From Salinigranum rubrum (lineage in GTDB: Archaea; Halobacteriota; Halobacteria; Halobacteriales; Haloferacaceae), in NCBI RefSeq assembly GCF_002906575.1, contig NZ_CP026313.1:1-64000 (forward strand): a stretch of 64,000 nt of DNA, read 5' to 3'. Numbering within the stretch: the first letter of the stretch is position 1; the number at the start of each line of letters is the position of its first letter. Below, one piece after another: positions 35,635 through 45,510 of the stretch. Below the pieces are notes generated by a model. That model was not told the origin of the DNA, made no database searches, and saw only the letters and a list, made by a program, of their open reading frames with translations. The position numbers were made by a program, and so were the translations under genes.

Positions 35635-36123
35635 ATGATCTTTCTTGCCGGTCGGGACCGCTATACACAGCGGACCCTCCTCCGCGACGTTCACGACCGA
35701 TTGACGAGGCAGGCTGGGTGTGAGAACGTGCGCTATCGCCCGTCTCGACGCCGACCCCGGTACGTCATCGCGGATGTTGACCCAACGACGTTCCTGAGTG
35801 ACTCTTACGACGCGGAGACCGCACGGCTGGAGATTCGCTTCTGGTACCCCGCCGGCGTCGACCACGAATACTACCGCATCAACTGGGTCGAACCGGAGCG
35901 GAATCTGATGCTCGGCTTCCACCAAGATGCCGACCATCCAGACCTTGGATCCTGCCACATCCAACTCAATTACGAAGACACGCCTGTCGATCGGCATAGC
36001 GCGACGTTTCTTGATGCGCACCCACTCGCCGTCCTCGATGACCGACTACAGCAGTTCCCGGCGGCGGTAGAGGCAATTCGCTGGGAGAATGGGGCGCCTT
36101 CGCTCCCTACTTGGCCGGTCTAG
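35635..36123 (+). CDS. Partner protein of the DUF7342-like HTH
   Basis: 162 residues. Alpha/beta sequence: MIFLAGRDRYTQRTLLRDVH, LEIRFWYPAGVDHEYYRINW, SCHIQLNYEDTPVDRHSATF. I recognise no catalytic set. It is tightly linked to the HTH gene upstream, an arrangement common in haloarchaeal genomes, and its last bases overlap the convergent TFB gene by 4 bp. Confidence 0.6.
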   Translation: MIFLAGRDRYTQRTLLRDVHDRLTRQAGCENVRYRPSRRRPRYVIADVDPTTFLSDSYDAETARLEIRFWYPAGVDHEYYRINWVEPERNLMLGFHQDADHPDLGSCHIQLNYEDTPVDRHSATFLDAHPLAVLDDRLQQFPAAVEAIRWENGAPSLPTWPV

Positions 36124-37046
36124 ACAGCTAGTTCATCGAGCGTCTCGTGATGCGTCCGAACTGTGGTTGGCGTGACATCCCCGGACTCGGCAACGTCACG
36201 TTGCGTCAGCCATCGCCCCTCCTCGCGACCGGCCTTGTAGAGGCAGGCCGCTGCAAACCCGGCCGGATGGACGCCAGTCGTTACGCCGCGCTCTTCAGCT
36301 TGCTCCGCGAGGGTTCGGGCTCGCTGACGGATCTCGTCCGGACACTCGAGGTCCGAGGCGAGTCGCGGCACGAACATGCTGGGGGAGACGGGCTCAGCGG
36401 GGAGGCCCAGCTCTTCGTTCAGCGTTTTGTACGCGTTCGTGACCCGGGACTCCACGACGCGGGCCACCTCGCTGACGTCATCTACCAACCGCGAGCGACC
36501 GTTGCACCGGCAGGCCCCGTACACGCTGGCCGCGGCGATGGCCTCGATGGATCTGCCTCGAAGCAGATCCTCATTCTGAGCACTCCGAAAGAGCTGACAC
36601 GCCTGGTCACGAACCGAATCAGAGAGTTCGAGGGCGCTCGCCAGTCGGCGCACCTCGCCCAGCCCGTGTGCGAGATTCCGTTCCGCTTTCGACCGCCAAC
36701 GACCACGGGTCTGCTCACGGCGCATTCGAGCGAGTCGCCGCCGCTTCTTCCCGGAGAGTTCGTTCCCCTTCGCGTCGGTGCCACGCCTGATCTCCGTTGA
36801 CAAGCCTCGATCGTGGCGGGCCGCAGTGAGCGGGGCGCCCGTTCGTTCACACTCCTCCTTGTCGTACGCCCGCCACTCCGGGCCGTGATCGATACGCTGC
36901 TCGTCGATAACCAGGCCACAGTCCTCACAGACCGTTTCGACCGCGTTCGTCGTGACCCGTCCGTCGCATTCGGGACACTGGTTCGCACTCGACTCCGTTC
37001 GGACGTCTTCGTCGAAGCCAGTTTCATAGATGTCTCTCGTTGCCAT
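36120..37046 (-). CDS. tfb: Transcription initiation factor IIB (TFB)
   Basis: 308 residues from ATG 37046. The N-terminal zinc ribbon (C24, C27, C40, C43: CPECDG...CEDCG) is followed by the B-finger/linker (GPEWRAYD, RTGAPLTAARHDRGLSTEI) and two cyclin-like repeats (about 110-205 and 210-305), ending in an HTH (RDVAESGDVTPTTVRTHHE). TFB recruits RNA polymerase with TBP. Haloarchaea carry many TFBs, often on plasmids, that shift promoter choice. A hairpin element lies upstream, so it may be co-regulated with the small-gene cluster. Confidence 0.9.
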   Translation of the reverse strand: MATRDIYETGFDEDVRTESSANQCPECDGRVTTNAVETVCEDCGLVIDEQRIDHGPEWRAYDKEECERTGAPLTAARHDRGLSTEIRRGTDAKGNELSGKKRRRLARMRREQTRGRWRSKAERNLAHGLGEVRRLASALELSDSVRDQACQLFRSAQNEDLLRGRSIEAIAAASVYGACRCNGRSRLVDDVSEVARVVESRVTNAYKTLNEELGLPAEPVSPSMFVPRLASDLECPDEIRQRARTLAEQAEERGVTTGVHPAGFAAACLYKAGREEGRWLTQRDVAESGDVTPTTVRTHHETLDELAV

Positions 37047-37076
37047 TGTTCTCACCGAGGGAATTGCTCTATGTCG

Positions 37077-37107
37077 AGCCCCTCACCCATTGAGGGGTCA
37101 AGAAACG
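37077..37107 (-). promoter_or_regulatory. GC hairpin, copy 11
   Basis: GCCCCTCACCCATTGAGGGG then TCAAGAAACG; CCCCTCA/TGAGGGG stem, 31 bp before the TFB start at 37046. Confidence 0.5.
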
Positions 37108-37194
37108 CTATCAAACGGAACGACCCAACGCGGGTGCAGGATTTGAGAATATGCGCGGAACCCTAGCCATGAGGGTGTGAAATCGAACATCGTG

Positions 37195-37840
37195 TTAGTC
37201 CCAGAGGTACTCCCGGCGCTGTTCCATTTTTTCGCGCTCGGTGCGTCGGTCGTAGTGACGATCAAGGACGTCCTGGCTGACGTCTATCCGGTCGCTGACC
37301 ACTTCGACCGGGACGTCTTCGAGCAGGTGTGACGTGATTGCGCCGGAGCGGATGTCGTGCGGGGAACATACCGAGTGACACCCAGTCGGGGCTCCGCTGT
37401 TCGCCGCGTCGCACTCCCCGGGGTCGCGGTTGTGCGGGCACGGGCTCCCAATGTAGCACGGTCGAGTCCAGTGGTAGACGATATCTCGAACCGTTCCCGT
37501 CGCCGGCCAACCCTGTATGGTCGTCAGCAGCGGTTCGCGGCCGTACTCGTCTTCGATATCAATCCGAGGTCCCCGAGATAGTCGTCGAAAATCTCCGTCA
37601 ATCTCAGAGACAGAGCGATGAATCGTTACCCACCGGTCCCATTCTTCAGCGGTGTGTCTTCTTCGGGGTGGTGGACCAGCTCGATGGCGTTGTCGTCTAA
37701 GTCGTAATCATCCAGATCTGTCGCTCGCGCCACCTGTTCGCATTCCCGTGTACCAGAACAGGCAGAACAGGACGCGTGTGACTGCCGTAGTGGAACCCCG
37801 ATCTCCTGAGGCCCTGAAACCAGAGCTCAGCCGAATGTAA
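37195..37840 (-). pseudogene. Tyrosine recombinase relic
   Basis: On the minus strand the C-terminus reads SPHDIRSGAITSHLLEDVPV and then DVLDRHYDRRTEREKMEQRR, with the HxxR box and final Tyr of a phage-type integrase, ending at TAA (37195-37197). Upstream, pieces such as VLFCLFWYTGMRTG, the first-Arg box, and CYIGSPCPHNRDPGEC lie in different frames with stop codons. No N-terminal domain remains. It is a dead integrase. Confidence 0.65.
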
Positions 37841-38015
37841 CGGGAGGCCTCGCCAGAACAATTTTAACAGGATTTTAAGCTATAAGAACTCAATAAGAAA
37901 CACGCTAAGACACAATAAACCAGCAAATATCTAAGTTCAGCTCGGCGAATATAATATTGCAGCGAGAACATACAATTATAATGGCGAACACACAACACCA
38001 CCTGTCTACACAACT

Positions 38016-38261
38016 ATGACGTCTAAGCACGAAGGGACGAAGCAGGCAAGGGGTGAACTAAGCGAAGATCAATTTGAGGAAGCTGCTGAAAAAACGGTTC
38101 AGTTGCTCCAAGATAGCGGGCCGCTGAGTCATGACGAAATTACCTCAAAACTAGAATTTGATGACGAGTTTGTTACTCAAAAATTGATACATGGATTGAG
38201 GAACGAGGGGAAAGTTGCCATTACTCTTGATCGGCGTTACTCTCTAGAGGAAGACGAGTAG
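38016..38261 (+). CDS. Small winged-helix protein upstream of the dGTPase
   Basis: 81 residues: EEAAEKTVQLLQDSGPLSHD followed by EITSKLEFDDEFVTQKLIHG and a wing (VAITLDRRYSLEEDE) form a small winged helix. It lies 24 bp before the dGTPase-like gene and is probably its regulator or partner. The region upstream is AT-rich with TATA-like sequence (around 37950-37980). Confidence 0.6.
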   Translation: MTSKHEGTKQARGELSEDQFEEAAEKTVQLLQDSGPLSHDEITSKLEFDDEFVTQKLIHGLRNEGKVAITLDRRYSLEEDE

Positions 38262-38285
38262 ATACAATCGAGTCCGAGTAAGCTC

Positions 38286-39668
38286 ATGAGTGAATCTTTT
38301 GAACGTTCCCAACGCCTTGTAGGCTCGTCGAAGAGAGACCAGAGAAATGCTTTTCAACGCGATAGAGACCGAATTCTCTATACTCATGCGTTTAGGCGGC
38401 TTTCGGGTGTGACTCAAGTTGCTAGGGTTGGTGAGTCATACACATTTCATGACCGACTGAGCCACTCCCTAAAAGTAGCTCAAATCGGACGGCGTATCAC
38501 CGAGTATTTTCTCAATGAAACCGAAGGTCCTGATGTACCCTCTGGATTAGAGATTCATCCAGACGTTGTTGAAACATCTGCACTAGGACACGACTTGGGC
38601 CATCCCCCATTTGGACATGCGGCAGAAAAAACATTGAACAAAGTCATCACCGAAGACTTTGGTGTCCATGATGGGTTTGAGGGAAATGCACAGTCCTTTC
38701 GAACAGTGGCACGGCTTTCAGCTCATGATGAGGTAGAGGAAGGGCTAAATCTCACGATGGCCTCACTCAATGCCCTAATTAAGTACCCCTGGGAGCGCGG
38801 AGATGACCAATCTGAAAAAAACGAGTGGGGCGTAAACGAATACGATAAATGGGGCCATTACTCGACAGAGACGGATGTGTTTGAAAAAGCACGTACACTA
38901 TCTAGTCAGGAAAAACGTCCCTGTCCTGAAGCCTGTATAATGGACTGGGCAGATGATCTCGCCTACGCGGTTCATGATATGGAAGATTTCTATCGAGCGG
39001 GGATTATCCCGCTAGAACAACTGCTCGAACGCTCCGTTGAGAGGGATGAGTTCCTCGAATATATAGAAAACCATTCAGATATCACATGGGGTAGAGGCCG
39101 AGAGATATTGGATTGGTTGAGAAAAACGGGAGGAGAAACACTACTGACCCCCTACCGTGGAACAAGAAAAGAGCGCAAGCAGCTAGATTACTTTTCATCG
39201 ACATTGATAAACAGGTACGTCGGACGAGAGAAAGAGGGAGTCGCACTGCAGAACACCGCTGACGATGCACCATATTTGGATATTAACGAAAATATGAAAC
39301 AAGAGGTAGAGTTGCTGAAAAAGATGACATATTACTACGTTATAAGCAACCCGTCATTATCCTCACAACAACGTGGAGAGAAAAAGATAGTCGAGAAGTT
39401 GTTTAACATACTATATGGATGCACATTGCCCGATGATAGCGAAGCGCTTGATAAAGTAGAACAAGACTTGATGCCTGAAGATGTTGGAATGGTCCCTTAC
39501 AGATTCAAGCAAGAAGTTAGACATCAAAAAGAAGAAGGAACAAAACAAACGCGTGTTCGTACAGCAGCAGATATCATCTGCAGTATGACTGAGCAGCAAA
39601 CAATTTTGATGTACGAACGTCTTACAGGAAGCGCACCTGGGTCCATTCGAGACCAAATCGTGACCTGA
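38286..39668 (+). CDS. dGTP triphosphohydrolase-like HD protein
   Basis: 460 residues. YTHAFRRLSGVTQV and FHDRLSHSLKVAQIGRRI contain the first histidine; HDLGHPPFGH (102-111) is the HD pair; later MDWADDLAYAVHDMEDF supplies the last Asp. This order matches bacterial Dgt/SAMHD1-like dNTPases, which remove triphosphate from dGTP or other dNTPs. Several Dgt proteins limit phage by depleting dNTPs. The lower GC and A/T-ending codons compared with the neighbours suggest a recent arrival. The small HTH gene upstream may control it. Confidence 0.85.
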   Translation: MSESFERSQRLVGSSKRDQRNAFQRDRDRILYTHAFRRLSGVTQVARVGESYTFHDRLSHSLKVAQIGRRITEYFLNETEGPDVPSGLEIHPDVVETSALGHDLGHPPFGHAAEKTLNKVITEDFGVHDGFEGNAQSFRTVARLSAHDEVEEGLNLTMASLNALIKYPWERGDDQSEKNEWGVNEYDKWGHYSTETDVFEKARTLSSQEKRPCPEACIMDWADDLAYAVHDMEDFYRAGIIPLEQLLERSVERDEFLEYIENHSDITWGRGREILDWLRKTGGETLLTPYRGTRKERKQLDYFSSTLINRYVGREKEGVALQNTADDAPYLDINENMKQEVELLKKMTYYYVISNPSLSSQQRGEKKIVEKLFNILYGCTLPDDSEALDKVEQDLMPEDVGMVPYRFKQEVRHQKEEGTKQTRVRTAADIICSMTEQQTILMYERLTGSAPGSIRDQIVT

Positions 39669-39975
39669 CAAGGGCTTAATTAATCAGTTTAGGAGATATT
39701 ATTCAGTAAATCGTCTCCGTCGACTCCCCCATACTCGTCCGATACTGAAGCCTGAGAACTGGCCTGTTACGACAATCTCTCACATCTTGTGGCGGGTAGC
39801 AGTCCCGAAAGTTCTCCAAGTTCTCACGTGGACTCCACCAAGTGCGTGAGCGCGGCGTCGAGCAAGGCCAACACCGCTGAGTCGCCGTCCATCTAATCAG
39901 TGTTACCGACTCGGTTCTCAGTAACTATCTCGACTTGAGTTACAGCCAATGTTTATTGACACAAGGTGGCACCTC
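39669..39975. other. Intergenic region, possible element remnants
   Basis: No intact gene. A short minus-strand stretch (MDGDSAVLALLDAALTHLVE) around 39870 looks protein-like but ends at once in a stop, so it is perhaps a remnant. Confidence 0.3.
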
Positions 39976-39984
39976 GTGCTTGAT

Positions 39985-40315
39985 GACTGAGAGCTACAAG
40001 CAGCTATATCAGAGAACGTTATCGGGATCTGTCCCAACTGCCACCGTCGAGTACATCACGGGAACGATGGAGAATCATTCAATCGAGAGCTGATTAAGAA
40101 GGCAGAGGGGCGGAATCAACGGTTCGAATCGGTGCTCAGGTGGGTCTCCGCCTCTACCTTTCCTCGGGAAGAGCGCTGTGAATGCTGCGCACGACAGGAA
40201 CTTCCAGACTTCACTTTCACCTCACTTCGGCATCGCTTAAGTCTGTACCTGCCGAAATTGTTCGGTAGAACACGGGTGATTCCTGTTGCCTTGGATTGCG
40301 TATCACAACGATGAA
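39985..40315 (+). pseudogene. HNH nuclease relic
   Basis: AISENVIGICPNCHRRVHHG followed by NDGESFNRELIKKA is the C-terminal part of an HNH/McrA-type nuclease (ENxxxLCxxCHxxxH). The expected upstream half is interrupted by TGA before GAGCTACAAG and is not recognisable further. A downstream tail (EERCECCARQELPDFTF) may be unrelated. It directly precedes the CoiA-like gene. Confidence 0.55.
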
Positions 40316-41482
40316 AAGAAGGCACCAGAGCAGGTGCCCTCGAAAACAGATGTAATCTGTGTTGAGTGTGGGGAACGGATGCGTGTCTGGAGACGGTCAT
40401 CAGACGGTCGCGCTCGGCATTTCAAACATATCGGGGACATTGGAGCTGGAGGAAGCGGTGGGGGGGCAGCGTGTGAATCAGTCGCGGAGTCGGACAAACA
40501 TCTAAAGTGGAAATCGTTGGCGGCCAGTCGGCTCATACAAATCTTTGAAAATGAGATGGAGACTTGTGAGCTGGAGCGCGCATTAGAAGCACCAGTGTCA
40601 TCGAGTAATCGACGTGTCGGAGACGTTGTACTTGAGTTCAAAAGTCCGGACCCACAATTAGGAAAGGGAATTGTCGCAGAGGTCCAGCATAAGAACGTCA
40701 GTAAAGACATCCAAGGTACAACGGCCGACTACATCGCCCAAGAGTTTGCGGTTGTGTGGCTGGATAAGAGCGATTTCGCTCCAGATCGTTGTCGACTCAC
40801 TGAAGTCGACCTTCGAAGCCGTGCACGTGATGCAGTCTGGCCAGAGCACTCACATAGTTCAGATGACTATCCTGCCTATTGGCATGCTTCCCAGTACATT
40901 TTAGAAGATGTTCGGTGGAAACTCGGAGATACGGTGATTCCCGCGAGACTTCCCACAGAATGGTTTGATAGCCACGCTCAGCGGATATGGTCTGAGCAAA
41001 CATGGGAATCACTGTTTAATCCCGGGAAATCAGATCAGTTCCTACTCGAAGCAGCGATTCCTAGTGTAGACGCAGCGCGGAACACAGCCGTAACTTTCCC
41101 GCCGGAGTGCGTTGAAACGCTCGTATATACGAATTCGGACTGGAACGCCCTATTCGACGACCCAGTCGACTGGACAGAAAATACCCCTGTTGAACTCGAA
41201 ATTGATTTTGCACCGTTCTTCTCGACCGAATTCTGGAACAAGGCTTGGTATAGAGGCCGTGATGAGATGGATTCGGGACGTGACGACCTACAACGACCTG
41301 AAACATTATTTGATGATGTTCAATGCCATTCGTGTGGTCATTATATATTTTGGAAGGAAGCGGGCAAAGAGTGTACTAATTGCGGAGAAACATTCGACTG
41401 GTTATGGAATATACGAACAGGACGTATATCGTATGAATCGGTTCCAGAGCATGTTGATATCGGTGGGCGTGTTGAGAGATGA
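40286..41482 (+). CDS. CoiA-like PD-(D/E)XK nuclease with zinc motifs
   Basis: 398 residues from a TTG start; no better ATG precedes the motifs. The order is typical of CoiA-like proteins: a small zinc knuckle CVECGERMRVWRR with a following HFKHIG, then ESDKHLKWKSLAASRLIQIF, RRVGDVVLEF, and GIVAEVQHKNVSKDI (Glu-x-Gln position of the nuclease core). A second zinc ribbon near the C-terminus (CHSCGHYIFWKEAGKECTNC) is an addition. The family is linked to competence in Firmicutes, but archaeal versions may be defence or plasmid-processing nucleases. Confidence 0.65.
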   Translation: MPWIAYHNDEKKAPEQVPSKTDVICVECGERMRVWRRSSDGRARHFKHIGDIGAGGSGGGAACESVAESDKHLKWKSLAASRLIQIFENEMETCELERALEAPVSSSNRRVGDVVLEFKSPDPQLGKGIVAEVQHKNVSKDIQGTTADYIAQEFAVVWLDKSDFAPDRCRLTEVDLRSRARDAVWPEHSHSSDDYPAYWHASQYILEDVRWKLGDTVIPARLPTEWFDSHAQRIWSEQTWESLFNPGKSDQFLLEAAIPSVDAARNTAVTFPPECVETLVYTNSDWNALFDDPVDWTENTPVELEIDFAPFFSTEFWNKAWYRGRDEMDSGRDDLQRPETLFDDVQCHSCGHYIFWKEAGKECTNCGETFDWLWNIRTGRISYESVPEHVDIGGRVER

Positions 41483-41689
41483 AATCTTAACTTCCGTTGT
41501 AGCGGGGACCGTGAATACATATAAAGGTCAATTTTGCTCAGTTGTTCAATCAAAGGCCAAGGGTCGGAACCAGTGGTTCGAATCAGAGACTGTGTAAAAC
41601 TTAGCCACGTCACCCGTTTCTGAATTCCAGATTCGATAGTATAGATATAGATTCAAGTATTCTTCAATGAAGAAGATAATCACAATGGA

Positions 41690-41854
41690 TGGGAATTCAA
41701 GAAGCTATCAAACCACACCTCGCAGAGGGTGAGAAAATCAATGCGGCAAGAGCGAGCGCGTCAGACGCGATCGTCGTAACCGACAGGCGAATCATCGACA
41801 TCCAGCGCGGGGCAGCGGAGCACAAGAGAGTGTGGCAGCGGCTAAGCGCGTAGC
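41690..41854 (+). CDS. Short frame resembling a bacterial PH-like fragment
   Basis: 54 codons: MGIQEAIKPHLAEGEKINAA, ASASDAIVVTDRRIIDIQRG. The VVTDRRIIDIQRG part resembles the strand-rich start of bPH-type domains (LTDRRLI). It ends early and nothing follows it, so it may be a truncated gene. Weak evidence; the end is approximate. Confidence 0.25.
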
Positions 41855-41999
41855 AAATCTCTGTAATAAATGTCAGACCCATATCCGAGGTTGTGGCTGC
41901 GCGCGCAGCGACCTGTGGGAGCGAGCACGGAGCGGAGGGTGGGGCGGCGGGGCCTGGGTCGGTCCGGCACGTAGCAAAAAAGAAGGGTGCGACGACCGG

Positions 42000-42896
42000 C
42001 TACTCCCACCACCGACCGCGTTCGGGGAAATGCACGGTACTCCATCCCGTTAGGGCCACGGAGACGCGCCCATTGTACCAGTTCTTCGCCGCCCCGTGAA
42101 TGCGAACTCGTTCGCCCTCTTCGATCCAGGGTTGGTCACTCGCCACCCACGACGTCAGCTTCGTTTTCCCACTGTCGTCCTCGATGAGGCCGACTTGTTG
42201 AATGGCCGGCGAGCTGCTCTCCCAGAGCACCGTCACACGACCTTCGATGCTCACCTCTTTGCGATTGACGTCTTCGAGCTTTCCGATGGGAACCACCGTC
42301 CCGGGCGCAGTCTGCAACTCTTCGAACACCCCGACAACCGCGCTCATCAGGCCTTTCCCACCGACCACGGCTTCACCCAGCCGCCGACCAATCGCTGCTC
42401 GCGACCAGCCATCCAGCTTCTTCGCCAGCCGCATCGACTGCTTGTTCACCGCCGCCAACTGCTCCTGCGTGAGTTCTGCACGGGGATCACCTCGTTTCGG
42501 GTCAGCTATCGGATTCACGCTCGCCGCCCGCTTCTGGAACTCTGCACGCCGCTCAGCGCTCCGCTTCGCTGCGATATCTCGCGTTCGCTTCTCCCGACCT
42601 TCCTGCGTCCCCAGCTCTGCTTGGGCACTGATTCGCTCCAGCTCTGCCTCCCGCGCTCGAATGCGCTCTTCCTGTTCGAGGGTCGCACCGTAGATCCGCT
42701 CGTCACTGGTGTCGACCATCCCGTCCGGGTGGTTCGCATCGACCTTTGCCTGCACCTCCATCTGCACCGTCGCCTGAAACTCCGGGGTCTCATCGACGAC
42801 CTCGAAGCCGTCTTCGTCGACCGCCGCTTCGTCCGCCTTTTCGAATGCCTGTTCATCGACCGAAACCTCATTACCAAAGACGTTCTTACTTGACAT
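42000..42896 (-). CDS. OB-fold RPA-like ssDNA-binding protein
   Basis: 298 residues. The first 190 are acidic to mixed helical (EQEERIRAREAELERISAQA; ELTQEQLAAVNKQSMRLAKK; LGEAVVGGKGLMSAVVGVFE). The last 105 form an OB fold: EVSIEGRVTVLWESSSPAIQ, QVGLIEDDSGKTKLTSWVAS, EGERVRIHGAAKNWYNGRVS, the pattern of haloarchaeal RPA-related proteins. These bind ssDNA in replication or repair. A 19-bp perfect inverted repeat lies 92 bp upstream. Confidence 0.75.
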   Translation of the reverse strand: MSSKNVFGNEVSVDEQAFEKADEAAVDEDGFEVVDETPEFQATVQMEVQAKVDANHPDGMVDTSDERIYGATLEQEERIRAREAELERISAQAELGTQEGREKRTRDIAAKRSAERRAEFQKRAASVNPIADPKRGDPRAELTQEQLAAVNKQSMRLAKKLDGWSRAAIGRRLGEAVVGGKGLMSAVVGVFEELQTAPGTVVPIGKLEDVNRKEVSIEGRVTVLWESSSPAIQQVGLIEDDSGKTKLTSWVASDQPWIEEGERVRIHGAAKNWYNGRVSVALTGWSTVHFPERGRWWE

Positions 42897-43576
42897 TGGA
42901 TCTCACTGATCCGAAGGCGCTTACGCGCCGACACCGCGATGTTGCACCATCGCGGTTTTCCGACGACAACGACCGACAGAACCATCTGCGCGCTCTCGCT
43001 CGCGCCTTCGCGAGCGCCCCCTGGGGCGCGAGCGAGAGCGCGCCATAGGGAGGCCACACAACCAGCACCGCGCGTCGACCCGCCCGGAGCGAGCGGCCAG
43101 CTTTAAGCCGTTTCTCGTGTCCGGTCCGGACTGCGGGTCCGTGTCCAGGGCGACGGTCGTGAGCACGGCGAGTCGTGGTATGACTCGCCGCGCGGAACGG
43201 CCCAAAGCGCTGGAACGCGAAAGCCCGCGAGGGGCGCAACCGAAAACGCGCTTAATGCTGGCGTCGAGACCAGATTCACTTTAGCCCGGCAGTCCGCCCG
43301 CTACTGCAGGCAGACCGCCCGGAATGGTCGGTCGCGAGCGACGCGGAGGGCGGAATGCGGCGAGCGGTGCGTGCCGTTAGTGAAACACCGTTCAACCGGG
43401 CCTGACGCTCAGTGACACAGCCGATATCCTGGCGGACTCAGAAAGGGCGAGGCCGCCTCGGACGTCCCCCGACCCCGCAAGCACCACAGGCACGAGGCAC
43501 GCAGCGGCGGTCGCGGGACGTCGAGCGGCCGAGGGCTTTCGAGTGTCTTCTCCCCGCGAATCAGGCTTGAATCCCG
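42897..43576. other. GC-rich non-coding region
   Basis: 680 bp with high GC, no acidic protein frame on either strand and only shadow frames. Near its left end is the perfect inverted repeat at 42988-43043. Besides that I see short C/G-rich runs but no iterons or other signal. It could hold a replication or transfer site. Confidence 0.4.
42988..43043. repeat. 19-bp perfect inverted repeat upstream of the RPA-like gene
   Basis: GCGCGCTCTCGCTCGCGCC (42988-43006) and its exact complement (43025-43043) with an 18-base loop. The very stable stem could be a transcription or replication signal, or a single-strand nick site. Confidence 0.6.
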
Positions 43577-43930
43577 TCAGCTGTCGCCGGCGACCAGGTC
43601 CTCGATGAACCGGAAGCCGCTGACGAACGTCACCGAGTCTCCATAGCCCTCGCTCGCGAGCACCGTTTCGGCTCCCTCGCCGGCCGCGATATCCGTCGTG
43701 TAGATGTAGACTTCCGTCACCGTCCCCACACTGAGATGCTGGGCAACCAGCGCGGCGAGCGCGGCGTCGGCGCGATCAACCTCATCCTCAGGCCGGTCGT
43801 CGGCGTTCGCGATGTACCGCTGGACGCCGTCCACTACCCGCGAGACGACAGGCTGGGAGAACTCGAGCGGCGCCGCAACAGTCGCCCACCCCTCGTCGAT
43901 TGGGGTGTCGATGGGCGGGGGTTCGAAACT
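43577..43930 (-). pseudogene. PIN toxin remnant
   Basis: The frame reads PIDEGWATVAAPLEFSQPVV, DGVQRYIANADDRPEDEVDR, ADAALAALVAQHL and VYIYTTDIAAGEGAETVLAS, colinear with the C-terminal half of the PIN protein at 7743. The N-terminal half with the first Asp is missing; the frame opens after a TGA at about 43950. An antitoxin gene is not evident. Confidence 0.55.
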
Positions 43931-44071
43931 GCATCATTCGGACGCCTCGTCGGCGTCGTGTGCGGCCGTCCAGCCTCGGTGGAAGACGGCGAGTTGCGTC
44001 ATTGCCCATTCGATGTCAACCATGGCCGACGAATCGGACGGGGCTGCCAAAACGGTTGCCCGGGGGGCCGT

Positions 44072-45510
44072 TCAGCAGATGTACAGCAGCATCCAGAGTG
44101 GGAGTCGGAGGATGGAGTCGTCTGTTGTGTAGGGGTTGGTGATGTCCTCGCCGGCGACGATGCCTCGGGAGGCGTCGTCTGTTGAGTCGATGAATGCTGT
44201 TACAGCGGCGGCGGCGGCGTCTTCTCCGCGGCGTTGAGTGAGCCCAATGGGTAGGGGGTTGCCTTGGATGTCGAGGACGTATTCGACTGTGTGGCCGCTT
44301 TCGTCCCAGTACTGGACGGGCATGTCGATGTCTCTGTGATAGTTGAGGTTGAATGCGAGGCGGCGGAGGTGGTCGTAGACGACGGCTTCAGTGAGTTGGC
44401 GTCGAACGTCATCCGGTCTCGAGTCAGGATCGGTATCTGAGTAGGTGTTGAGGGCAATCACGAAGCGCGGGTCGATGAGGTACATGCGGAGCGAGCGGTG
44501 CCGTTCGTATCCCCATTTGTACGAGTGCGCGAGGATGAAGAAGTCCTCGAGGATGGCGAGGTATTTCCTGATAGTGCGGCGGTCGGTTTCGAGCAGTTCG
44601 GTCAGGTCGCTGAACTCGAACTCGCTTGTCGGGGTTTGCGCGACGAGTCCACAGAGCGTGTAGAGGTCGCCGGGGTCTTCGATCGAGTAGAATTCCAGGA
44701 CGTCGCGGAAGATCGTGAGTTGGAGTGCTTGCTTGATCGGGGCTTCTCCGCTCTCGTCTCGGAGTCCGCTTTCGAAGCGGTAGTTCTCGACGACCGACCT
44801 GGGGTGTGTGTCGGTTTCGGCGAGCTCGTTTTGGAGGGTCAAGCAACGGTCGACGACTGATGCGATATCGACGTCGTTGGAGCTGTCGAGCGAAGCGCGG
44901 ATCGGGTAGATGTAGTCGTCTTTATCGGGTTTGGGGACGCCGTGTTCGGCGTTGGCGTAGTCGATGAATTTCGGCGGGCGGAGGATCGAGTTCGTATGCT
45001 CGGTGTGCGATTCGAATCGGTCGAGGGTATCGTCTTTGACGGGGAGGGTGATCGCGAAGTGCGTGTCCGTAGTGTTCTTGAGGAGGGACTCGATCTGGTC
45101 TGCCCATCCGGCGATGTGGTGGGCGTCGTCGAGCAGGAAGTAGGTCGGTTGGTCGGTTTCGCTCGCGTTCCGCTTGATGTACGAGGAGTACCAGTCGTGG
45201 ACGTCGAGGATGAATCGGTCGTCATCGGTGCCGTAAAGGGGTTGTCGAGCGAGACGTACACGACGTTCGTGGGGGCCGCTTCTTCGTTGACGATGAGGTC
45301 GTGTATGATCTGGTAGAGCGTCGAGGTCTTTCCGGCGCCGTGCGCGCCTACGAGCGCGTAGAACCGTTCGTCCCGGACGAAGTCGTAGTGGTAATGGTAG
45401 TCGCTCCGGCGGGGTTTGCGGTAGGGCGTGTCGGCCGCGGTCGGGGGCTGGCTCGTTTCCCACCACGGGTTGTACAGCGGTAGGTCGCGCTGCAACCGTA
45501 CTGTCGACAT
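44072..45510 (-). pseudogene. DUF4143-type AAA+ ATPase, one frameshift
   Basis: The N-terminal 90 residues (from ATG 45510) contain FYALVGAHGAGKTSTLYQI (Walker A) and NVVYVSLDN. Near 45238-45241 one base seems missing from a C run (on the coding strand). The rest, from FILDVHDWYSSYIK, PTYFLLDDAHH (Walker B), through LTELLETDRRTIRKYLAILE (winged helix) to the C-terminal DUF4143-like nuclease-fold domain, stays open to 44072. With the base restored, the protein is about 480 residues. It is divergent from the Argonaute gene, only 110-310 bp away depending on start, and may be part of that locus or a neighbour. The break could be real or a base-calling error. Confidence 0.6.
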
